Shown here: one piece after another, positions 24,076 through 30,839 of the stretch | How positions within the stretch are numbered: position 1 is the first letter of the stretch | How the letters are laid out: every line of letters begins with the position of its first letter | Assembly (NCBI GenBank): GCA_029866005.1 | Contig: JARXAE010000027.1 | Span: forward strand, 64,906 to 124,870 | Length of the DNA: 59,965 nt | Direction of reading: 5' to 3' | Source: Fimbriimonas sp. | GTDB taxonomy: Bacteria > Armatimonadota > Fimbriimonadia > Fimbriimonadales > Fimbriimonadaceae | Notes under the pieces: model-generated | The model's input: the letters and a program-made list of their open reading frames with translations, nothing else | The model's database searches: none | What the model was told of the DNA's origin: nothing | Translations under genes and position numbers: made by a program

Positions 24076-25065
24076 ATGCCTGCTATTTCCTCTCTTCAAC
24101 TCTCTGCCGATTACGGAAAGTTTGTATTCGAGCCGCTTGATCGCGGCTATGGACAAACCGTTGGTAACGCCCTTCGCCGCGTTCTCCTTAGCTCGATTCA
24201 AGGCGCAGCGATTGCTGCCATCCGAATCGATAAAGTCTTCCACGAGTTCGCTCCAATCGTTGGTGTGAAGGAAGACACGACTCAGCTCATCCTCAACTTG
24301 AAGGACATCGCGGTCAAGGTGACCAGCGAAGAACCGATCGACGAGATCGTCCTCAAGATCGAGGCAACCGGCCCAGGCCGAGTCACCGGAGCAGACATCG
24401 TCTGCCCCGAAGGTGTCGAGATCGTTAACCCTGAGGCTTACATCGCAACTCTATCCGATCCTAAGGCAACCCTTTCGATCGAGCTGTTTGTTAATTGGGG
24501 CGTTGGATACGTTCTTCCTGATAAGCAAGAGCGATATCGAGGCGTCATCGGACTTCTTCCCGTCGGATCGCAGTTCACGCCAGTTCGAAAGGTGAACTAC
24601 ACCGTCGAAGCAACTCGCGTTGGAACCCGGACGGACTACGAGCGACTGGTGATCGAAATCGAGACCAATGGTTCGATTGCTCCGAACGACGCTCTTTCGC
24701 AGTCGGCTCACATCCTTGACAAGTACTTCCGACTCTTCTTCGAACTTGGAGCCGCTGGCTTCCAGGCCGAAATCGGAACCGAAGAGCAGAGCACGGACGA
24801 GATTCTTAAGAACGTTCCTGACGTGAAGATCGAAGAACTCGACTTCTCGCAACGAACCTTCAACTGCCTCCGCCGAGCCGGAATTCTTAACCTCCGCGCC
24901 CTCGCTCTCGTCACCGAGGCCGACCTTACCGCCATTCGTGGATTCGGTAAGAAGTCGCTCCTCGAAGTGCGAGACAAGCTACAAGAGCACGGCCTCGAAA
25001 TGAAGCCAAGCAAGGGCGGCTACCGATCCATCGACCTGCTCGATGACGACGACGACGATTTCTAA
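24076..25065 (+). CDS. rpoA: RNA polymerase alpha subunit
   Basis: Alpha starts polymerase assembly and contacts upstream promoter DNA and activators. The 329-residue protein has GYGQTVGNALRRVLLSSIQGAAI in the N-terminal domain and NCLRRAGILNLRALALVTEADL plus GFGKKSLLEVRDKLQEHGL in the C-terminal domain. A linker of about 20 residues and an acidic tail DDDDDDF are visible. Confidence 0.97.
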   Translation: MPAISSLQLSADYGKFVFEPLDRGYGQTVGNALRRVLLSSIQGAAIAAIRIDKVFHEFAPIVGVKEDTTQLILNLKDIAVKVTSEEPIDEIVLKIEATGPGRVTGADIVCPEGVEIVNPEAYIATLSDPKATLSIELFVNWGVGYVLPDKQERYRGVIGLLPVGSQFTPVRKVNYTVEATRVGTRTDYERLVIEIETNGSIAPNDALSQSAHILDKYFRLFFELGAAGFQAEIGTEEQSTDEILKNVPDVKIEELDFSQRTFNCLRRAGILNLRALALVTEADLTAIRGFGKKSLLEVRDKLQEHGLEMKPSKGGYRSIDLLDDDDDDF

Positions 25066-25077
25066 GGATATAAAACC

Positions 25078-25527
25078 ATGCGACATAAAGTAGACCATCG
25101 TAAACTTGGCCTGCCATCCGATCAGCGGATGCACCTTCTCACGAACCTTTCACGGCAGTTCGTCACGCACGGTTATGTGCGAACGACCTTCGGGCGGGCA
25201 AAGGAAGTGCAACGCATGGTTGAGAAGCTAATCACCCTCACCAAGCTCGAGGACGGAATCGAAGCACGCCGACGCGCTCGCAAGATTCTTGTTGGCCACA
25301 GCAGTAGCAATCTTGTCTCGGCAAAGCTGGTTGCCGGTAAGACTGAACTCGAGGTCACACAACTCAAGGCTCAGTTCAACAAGCTGACCGGAGAAGACTT
25401 GGTAAAGCACCTGTTCGATAACATCGGTCCACGATACAAGGATCGAAATGGCGGATACACCCGAGTTGTGAAAACTGGGAACCGACGTGGCGACGGAGCA
25501 CAAACCGCCGTCATCGAACTCGTCTAA
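25078..25527 (+). CDS. rplQ: 50S ribosomal protein L17
   Basis: The 149-residue protein begins MRHKVDHRKLGLPSDQRMHL and includes TTFGRAKEVQRMVEKLITL and YTRVVKTGNRRGDGAQTAVIEL, which are family landmarks. A short palindrome follows before truA. Confidence 0.97.
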   Translation: MRHKVDHRKLGLPSDQRMHLLTNLSRQFVTHGYVRTTFGRAKEVQRMVEKLITLTKLEDGIEARRRARKILVGHSSSNLVSAKLVAGKTELEVTQLKAQFNKLTGEDLVKHLFDNIGPRYKDRNGGYTRVVKTGNRRGDGAQTAVIELV

Positions 25528-25534
25528 CGATTTC

Positions 25535-25554
25535 TCCCCGACAAGGGTCGGGGA
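25535..25554. terminator. Stem-loop after rplQ without T-run
   Basis: TCCCCGAC and GTCGGGGA form a perfect 8-base stem with loop AAGG. Downstream DNA is A-rich rather than T-rich, so it is unlikely to be a complete terminator for the plus strand. It lies 10 bases before the truA start. Confidence 0.45.
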
Positions 25555-25563
25555 TCAAGAAAA

Positions 25564-26343
25564 ATGAGGATCAAACTCACCGTTGCCTACGATGGCACGG
25601 ACTTCAGAGGTTGGGCCTTACAAAAAGGACAGAGGACTGTCCGAAGCACATTGACAGAAGCTGTTCGCCTAGTTTCGGGCGAGGAAATCGAAATCACTGG
25701 AGCCAGCCGCACGGACAGCGGGGCACACGCGAAAGGTCAGGTTTGCCACTTGGATTGGGATTGCAAGATTCCGATTGAGAGGTTGCCGTATGCCATCAAT
25801 CGCCGACTGCCACACGACGTTGCCGTGCTCAAAGCTCAGAAGGTAAGTGATGACTTCAATTCACGTTTTAGTGTCTTGGATCGTTACTACCGCTATCGCA
25901 TCGTTACCAAAGAACGAGATCCCCAAAAGGAGCGCTTCGCGCACTTCTGCGGAGTGAAGCTTGACTTGGAAAAGATGCAACAAGCGGCAAGCATCCTTGA
26001 AGGTGAACACGATTTTCGAGCTTTTACCGAGGAGTTGGAGCCTACGGTAACTAACACCATTCGAACCCTGTTCAGTGTTGGTGTTAGGGAAGTACGAAAC
26101 GAGGTGTGGGTGGACATTGTGGGTACGGCATTTATGCGCGGAATGATGCGAAGAATGTCGGGTGCGATCCTAGAAGTAGGACGTGGAAGCCGCGATGTCG
26201 TAGAGGTCAGTAGACTCCTCCAAACAGAGGAGCGGCTCAAGTACCAGTGGCCAGAGGTGCTACCGGCGAAGGGACTTTGTCTCATGAAAATTCGCTATGG
26301 AAGACATCCTCGGGATCACCGGCTCAACCAAGAGGGTGAGTAG
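25564..26343 (+). CDS. truA: tRNA pseudouridine synthase A
   Basis: TruA makes pseudouridine at positions 38-40 of the tRNA anticodon arm. The 259 residues have the catalytic Asp in GASRTDSGAHAKGQVCHLD and the family segments VAYDGTDFRGWALQ and GTAFMRGMMRRMSGAILEVGRG. It lies between rplQ and rplM, a common arrangement. Confidence 0.96.
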   Translation: MRIKLTVAYDGTDFRGWALQKGQRTVRSTLTEAVRLVSGEEIEITGASRTDSGAHAKGQVCHLDWDCKIPIERLPYAINRRLPHDVAVLKAQKVSDDFNSRFSVLDRYYRYRIVTKERDPQKERFAHFCGVKLDLEKMQQAASILEGEHDFRAFTEELEPTVTNTIRTLFSVGVREVRNEVWVDIVGTAFMRGMMRRMSGAILEVGRGSRDVVEVSRLLQTEERLKYQWPEVLPAKGLCLMKIRYGRHPRDHRLNQEGE

Positions 26344-26405
26344 GTGTGCCACGTTAACAGCTTCGATCAAGACAAGACGATTTAAATAAAGATAGGAACG
26401 AAAAA

Positions 26406-26849
26406 ATGAACCGAACATTTACGAATAAAGGAGACTCGCTTGATCACAAGTGGTACGTTGTGGATGCTGCAGGCATCCCAGTAGGCCGCCTCGCTGGACA
26501 AGTCGCACAGCTTCTGCGTGGGAAGAACAAACCCACATTTGAATACAACCGAGATTGCGGTGACTTCGTCATCGTTATCAACGCCGAACAAGCCGTTCTT
26601 ACCGGAAACAAGAAGGATGAGCTGATCTACTGGCACACCATGTGGCCCGGCGGACTCCGAAACGTTGCTCGAGGCGAAATGCTCGAGAAAGATCCAGCTA
26701 AGCTCGTCGAAAAGGCGATTTGGGGAATGTGCCCAAAGACTAAGCTGGGCAAGCAGATTTTCAGTAAGTGCAAGGTCTACGCCGGCTCCTCACATCCGCA
26801 CGAGGCGCAGAATCCAGTTGCTTACGACATCACGAAGGAGAAGAAATAA
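26406..26849 (+). CDS. rplM: 50S ribosomal protein L13
   Basis: L13 is an early assembly protein of the large subunit. The 147-residue sequence has WYVVDAAGIPVGRLAGQVA, LRGKNKPTFEYNRDCGDFV and AIWGMCPKTKLGKQIFSKCKVY, all family marks. rpsI follows after 3 bases. Confidence 0.97.
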   Translation: MNRTFTNKGDSLDHKWYVVDAAGIPVGRLAGQVAQLLRGKNKPTFEYNRDCGDFVIVINAEQAVLTGNKKDELIYWHTMWPGGLRNVARGEMLEKDPAKLVEKAIWGMCPKTKLGKQIFSKCKVYAGSSHPHEAQNPVAYDITKEKK

Positions 26850-26852
26850 CGC

Positions 26853-27245
26853 ATGGCTACAAGTCAAAACTATGGAACAGGTCGCCGCAAATGCGCGATC
26901 GCTCGCGTATGGCTCAAGCCAGGCGAAGGAAAGATCACCATCAATGGCAAGGACTTCAAGGGATACCTTGGACGACCTGTCCTTGAGATTCTCGTCATGA
27001 GCCCGTTCGTCGCGCTTGGCCTTGAAGGCAAGTACGACGTGGTTGCTACCACCAAGGGTGGCGGAATCACCGGTCAAGCCGGCGCAGTCCGACTTGGCAT
27101 CTCACGAGCTTTGGTCACCGTGGACGAAGAGTTCAAGAAAGAACTCCGAGCTGCCGGCTATATGACCCGAGACTCACGAGTTAAGGAACGAAAGAAGTAC
27201 GGTCGCAAGAAAGCACGACGTGGCTTCCAGTTCGTTAAGCGCTGA
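26853..27245 (+). CDS. rpsI: 30S ribosomal protein S9
   Basis: S9 reaches the P-site with its C-terminal tail. The 130-residue protein has YGTGRRKCAIARVWLKPGEG and GGGITGQAGAVRLGISRAL and ends RKKYGRKKARRGFQFVKR. The last ribosomal gene here, followed by a strong terminator. Confidence 0.97.
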   Translation: MATSQNYGTGRRKCAIARVWLKPGEGKITINGKDFKGYLGRPVLEILVMSPFVALGLEGKYDVVATTKGGGITGQAGAVRLGISRALVTVDEEFKKELRAAGYMTRDSRVKERKKYGRKKARRGFQFVKR

Positions 27246-27272
27246 GAACTCAGATTCAGAATCATCGAGCAG

Positions 27273-27300
27273 AAAAGTGCCCCCTTGTGGGGCACTTTTT
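27273..27300 (+). terminator. Intrinsic terminator after rpsI
   Basis: AAAAGTGCCCC and GGGGCACTTTTT form a GC-rich stem with a 5-base loop and a T-run. It closes the ribosomal protein block. Confidence 0.93.
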
Positions 27301-27404
27301 CATTCAATTACTAGGTTTTTCCTAACATCTCTTAACTTTTCCTCAATCCGGGTATCCAAGAAATAGACTAGTAGCAACCCTGAGAAATGACTCAAGGTTT
27401 GGAC

Positions 27405-28004
27405 ATGACTATGAATACTAAATTGGCAATGAGTGGCCTTGTAGGGGCTTTGGGAGTGCTGGCAAATGCACAGAACCTGGTAACTAACGGCAACTTCGAA
27501 TCAGGAACTGGTTCCCTCGGGGCAAATGGGTGGGCAACATTCACCACCGCGTCACCCCTCACCGGTTGGACTGTGCTACCTACTGGAAACGTGATCGTCG
27601 TCGGGCAAGGTTCCACATTTACATGGTTGACGCCAAGCCCTTCAAAGGAAATGGACTTGAGCGGCGTTGCCGACACCGTCGGAAGCGGCATTAAGCAAAC
27701 ACTCGCAACCGTCGCTGGACAAACCTACGACCTGAAGCTGGATGTCTACAGCGTCACTGGTTCCATCGAAATCAACGCAGGCAGTAGCACTTGGACCCGC
27801 ACGAACGTCAGTACTCGATCGCTAGGCGAGACCTTTACTTTCACGGCGAATTCAGCCAGCACAGATATCTCGTTCATCAGCCGTGCGGGTATCTGGAATC
27901 ACATTGACAACGTTTCTGTTGTGGCGGCGGTTCCAGAGCCAGCCACCATGGCTGCGCTTGGTCTGGGCGTTGTTGGACTGTTCCGACGAAAGCGAAGCAA
28001 GTAA
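27405..28004 (+). CDS. Exported PEP-CTERM protein, DUF642-like
   Basis: A 199-residue exported protein. The ATG at 27405 has AAGG seven bases upstream and gives a signal peptide (to about residue 23). Earlier and later in-frame ATGs at 27387 and 27411 are possible. The body opens with NLVTNGNFESGTGSLGANGW, which resembles DUF642-type carbohydrate-binding folds. The C-terminus is a sorting signal: VPEPATMAALGLGVVGLF followed by RRKRSK. Such tails are cut by an exosortase; no exosortase gene is in the window. Confidence 0.88.
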   Translation: MTMNTKLAMSGLVGALGVLANAQNLVTNGNFESGTGSLGANGWATFTTASPLTGWTVLPTGNVIVVGQGSTFTWLTPSPSKEMDLSGVADTVGSGIKQTLATVAGQTYDLKLDVYSVTGSIEINAGSSTWTRTNVSTRSLGETFTFTANSASTDISFISRAGIWNHIDNVSVVAAVPEPATMAALGLGVVGLFRRKRSK

Positions 28005-28020
28005 CCGAACAGTTTAGTCG

Positions 28021-28049
28021 AGCCCGTTGTTATTCAGCGGGCTTCTTTA
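28021..28049. terminator. Terminator overlapping end of convergent gene
   Basis: AGCCCG (28021-28026) pairs with CGGGCT (28038-28043), followed by TCTTTAT. It serves the PEP-CTERM gene. It also contains the stop codon of the convergent formylglycine-enzyme-like gene, so the two ends are fused. Confidence 0.7.
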
Positions 28050-28794
28050 TGTCTCGGGCGACCCGAAAGCCCTGGTTGCTGAAACTTGCGTGTATATTGA
28101 CGGTTCCCACGTCCACGGAGTTAAAGAAACAGCAGGAGTTCTTACTGCACCACCACGAGCCGCCACGTGAGTGGCGTTGGGTATCTCGAGTATCGGAGCG
28201 CAGGCGACCAGAGCAGAACTCGAAGACGTTTCCGTACATGTCGTACAGCCCGATTGGATTCGGTCTGAAAGTGCCTACAGGGGCCGTCGTCAAGAATGGA
28301 TCGGACTTGTCCGGTTTGAGATGGTCTCGACCACCCCAGATGTTTGCATACTGACGTAGCTCAGAGGGGTCACAGAAGTAACGGCCATCTGTACCGCCAC
28401 GAGCGGCAACTTCCCATTCGTCTAGGGTTGGCAATCGTACACCTGCCCATCGACAGAAAGCCTCGGCATCCCGGAAGGAGATGCGGGTGACCGGATGGTT
28501 CATCTTGCCTTGGATTCCACCTCGCGAGTGACCATTCGGGAAGTGCCAGTTGGCGGTCTTATCACTGATCCAGCGGAACTCTTTCAGGCCCGGCTCGAAG
28601 ACACGCCCATTGCGGGAGTGCTCGGCGTCTGTGACATACCCTGTCGCCTGAACGAAAGCATAGAACTGTTGGTTGGTCACCTCGTACTTCGAGATTTCAA
28701 ACGCCCTAACAGCAACGTTCCGGCGAGGATTATCTATGAGTTCGGTCGCCCCGACCTGATAGCTCCCTGCCGGAACGGTTACCCAAGAGATCAT
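28030..28794 (-). CDS. Formylglycine-generating enzyme (SUMF1) family protein
   Basis: A 254-residue FGE-sulfatase fold protein. Marks are TVPAGSYQVGA, EVTNQQFYAFVQATGYVTDAE, HPVTRISFRDAEAFCRWAG, RLPTLDEWEVAARGG and the end NQGFRVARD. True FGE enzymes use two cysteines in a C-x4-C motif near RGGSxxC. Here RGGSWWCSKNSC keeps this spacing, so it may be active on sulfatase-type substrates. Many family members have other roles. It overlaps the secreted protein gene upstream by four bases. No sulfatase gene is seen nearby. Confidence 0.87.
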   Translation of the reverse strand: MISWVTVPAGSYQVGATELIDNPRRNVAVRAFEISKYEVTNQQFYAFVQATGYVTDAEHSRNGRVFEPGLKEFRWISDKTANWHFPNGHSRGGIQGKMNHPVTRISFRDAEAFCRWAGVRLPTLDEWEVAARGGTDGRYFCDPSELRQYANIWGGRDHLKPDKSDPFLTTAPVGTFRPNPIGLYDMYGNVFEFCSGRLRSDTRDTQRHSRGGSWWCSKNSCCFFNSVDVGTVNIHASFSNQGFRVARDIKKPAE

Positions 28795-29522
28795 TTTCGC
28801 TTCGAGGCGTAGAAAGCCGTCGCGCGCGACATGATCAGATCCTGGTTCTCCTTGTTGGCAACAAGAAACGACTGGTAAGAGGACTCTTCATCGGCGTACA
28901 GCTTCTTGTACGAAGCAGATTCTAGGAACGGCTTGAATTTGCCTTCCTTCATCAAGATCATCATAACCGAGAGAATGTCGTGGTCATATCGCTTGCGCTT
29001 GTAGACCTCACACATCGTGGGGATCAGCTCGAATGCTTCCAGCTCAAGAATTGCCTGCTTCAGATTGCATCCGATCTTGCCCTTCAGGATGGTTTGTTGA
29101 AGCAGCGGCAGAAACGCATTTCGGTTCCTCTTGATCTCAGCCATCTGAGCATCACTCCAGCCGCGCTCGTCTTGGAACGCTCCGGGAGGATAGGCGTAGA
29201 TATGCTTCTCCTCGTCGACAAAAGTTGGCATCGCATCGCAGTTCTGCGAAGAGACTTCACCATAGATCATATGGTAAGAAAACTTCTCTTTTGAGCTAAG
29301 TTTCTTGTACTCTGCGGCAGGGAGCGGACCCTCCTCTTTGTCGCGCAACTTGTACTTTTTGATCAGTGCCTCAACCTTTGCCAAGCCGAAGCTGGGTTTG
29401 GTGATCAGCTCGCGATGAGCTCGGTAGGCTTCACTGGCCTTACCTGCTTTCGCCATGTCGTCCTGGCCCGTGGCTAACGTCGTACCGAGAAGACAAATGA
29501 CCGCAATCGTTGCGTGCTTCAT
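28791..29522 (-). CDS. Secreted protein of unknown function, FGE partner
   Basis: This 243-residue protein starts best at the ATG at 29522 (MKHATIAVICLLGTTLATGQ, signal peptide); a start 7 codons upstream would bury it. The mature part is helical and Lys/Glu-rich. It contains three cysteines, in SSQNCDAMP, KIGCNLK and PTMCEVY, that could pair. No family was recognised. The stop overlaps the FGE-like start by four bases, so the two are translated together. It could be a substrate or partner of the FGE-like protein. Confidence 0.65.
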   Translation of the reverse strand: MKHATIAVICLLGTTLATGQDDMAKAGKASEAYRAHRELITKPSFGLAKVEALIKKYKLRDKEEGPLPAAEYKKLSSKEKFSYHMIYGEVSSQNCDAMPTFVDEEKHIYAYPPGAFQDERGWSDAQMAEIKRNRNAFLPLLQQTILKGKIGCNLKQAILELEAFELIPTMCEVYKRKRYDHDILSVMMILMKEGKFKPFLESASYKKLYADEESSYQSFLVANKENQDLIMSRATAFYASKRK

Positions 29523-29599
29523 ACATCCTAGTCTAGCTCTCATATCACTGATTCAAGACGGTTTAGCCCTCAGTTCGTTTCCTGTAGACTGCAAATGTG

Positions 29600-30157
29600 A
29601 TGGAGTCCAATTATCCGAGGGGGAGGGTACTCACTTCGCCGCCGCCCCAGTTCGAGACCAAGCCATTTCGGCTGAATGAGGACATTCTGCGCCGAGCAAC
29701 GTTTCGAAACCTCAACTACAGGTCGCTACTCGGAATCTGTATTGGAGTCGTCGTTGCCGCTTGCGCCATCCCAATTCTCGCCGGGACTCCTGATAACCTC
29801 TGGTTTGTGGCCGGGTTCGCCTTTATCGTTTCGTTGTTTCTGATCGCAGTTGTTTTAGGGATGATTGCGGTAAAGTAGCGGCAAACCGTCCGGAATCGAG
29901 TTAATGCTCCGTTGTATGATGATCAGCGAATTGTCCTCGCGAACGCGGAAGGCATCCGTCAGCGGTTGGAATGTGGAGTCGACTCATTCATTCCCTGGAC
30001 CGTGATTTCGAGAATCTCCGTCAAGAGTGATTGGGTCGAATTCTGGTTTATGACAGGTGCCTACTTTATGGTTCCCGTCGACGCATTTGCCAGCAAAGAG
30101 ACGGTCTCTCTGATCGGAGAGTTCGCCCGCCGAGAATCCCTGGAAGCAAAAATCTAA
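29600..30157 (+). pseudogene. YcxB-like membrane protein interrupted by in-frame amber codon
   Basis: Reading one frame from the ATG at 29600, two membrane helices (near residues 43-65 and 70-92) are followed by TAG at 29876-29878. The same frame then continues without a break through RQTVRNRVNAPLYDDQRIVL to FIPWTVISRISVKSDWVEFW and MVPVDAFASKETV. That second part is a YcxB-like soluble domain. The family normally has both parts in one protein of about this length. One base change explains the split. Alternatives are a genuine two-gene arrangement, with a start at 29912, or stop-codon readthrough. The stop at 30155-30157 shares its last base with the next start. Confidence 0.7.
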
Positions 30158-30810
30158 TGTCCAAATCATTCATTTCCTCTGACCTGCAAGCCTACGTTTC
30201 TTTCCATTCTGTACAAGAAGCCGATATCCTTCGCCGCCTTCGCGAAGAGACCGCAACTCACGAGCAGGCCAGATATCAAATCAGTCCCGATCAGGGGTGG
30301 TTCATGCGACAGTTCGCGGCGATGATCGGAGCCAGAAGATATCTCGAGATCGGTGTTTTCACTGGCTACTCTTCGCTGAGCGTGATGCTCGGAATGGGCG
30401 AGGATGGTTACACCAAGGCATGCGACGTGAGCGAAGAGTACACATCAATCGCCCGTAGGTACTGGAACGAAGCAGGCGTCGCTGACAGAGTAGACCTCAC
30501 CCTTGCACCCGCTTTGGACACTCTTGATCATCTCATCGCAGAAGGCGTCGAGCCTTTTGACCTTGCCTTTATCGACCCGGACAAGCCGAACATGCCCAAC
30601 TACTTTGATCGCTGTCTCAAACTCGTTCGAAAGGGCGGAGTGATCATGAGCGACAATGTACTCTGGGCGGGTCGAGTAATCGACCCGGCAGAGCAAGACT
30701 CCGAAACGGATGTCATTCGCGCCTACAACCAAAAGCTGTTCAGCGATCCCAGAGTGGAAACTGTAATGCTCCCGATCGGAGACGGATTAAGTTTGTCAAG
30801 AATCCTTTAA
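30157..30810 (+). CDS. SAM-dependent O-methyltransferase
   Basis: A 217-residue class I methyltransferase of the catechol/caffeoyl-CoA type (family 3). The start ATG at 30157 overlaps the upstream stop as TAATG. The SAM-binding motif is YLEIGVFTGYSSLSVM, with DLAFIDPDKPNMPNYFDRCL and GGVIMSDNVLWAG also present. It is likely cytoplasmic and metal-dependent. The substrate is unknown. It is translationally coupled to the YcxB-like frame. Confidence 0.9.
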   Translation: MSKSFISSDLQAYVSFHSVQEADILRRLREETATHEQARYQISPDQGWFMRQFAAMIGARRYLEIGVFTGYSSLSVMLGMGEDGYTKACDVSEEYTSIARRYWNEAGVADRVDLTLAPALDTLDHLIAEGVEPFDLAFIDPDKPNMPNYFDRCLKLVRKGGVIMSDNVLWAGRVIDPAEQDSETDVIRAYNQKLFSDPRVETVMLPIGDGLSLSRIL

Positions 30811-30839
30811 GGCAACATCCTGTCAGATATGCTGGCATC

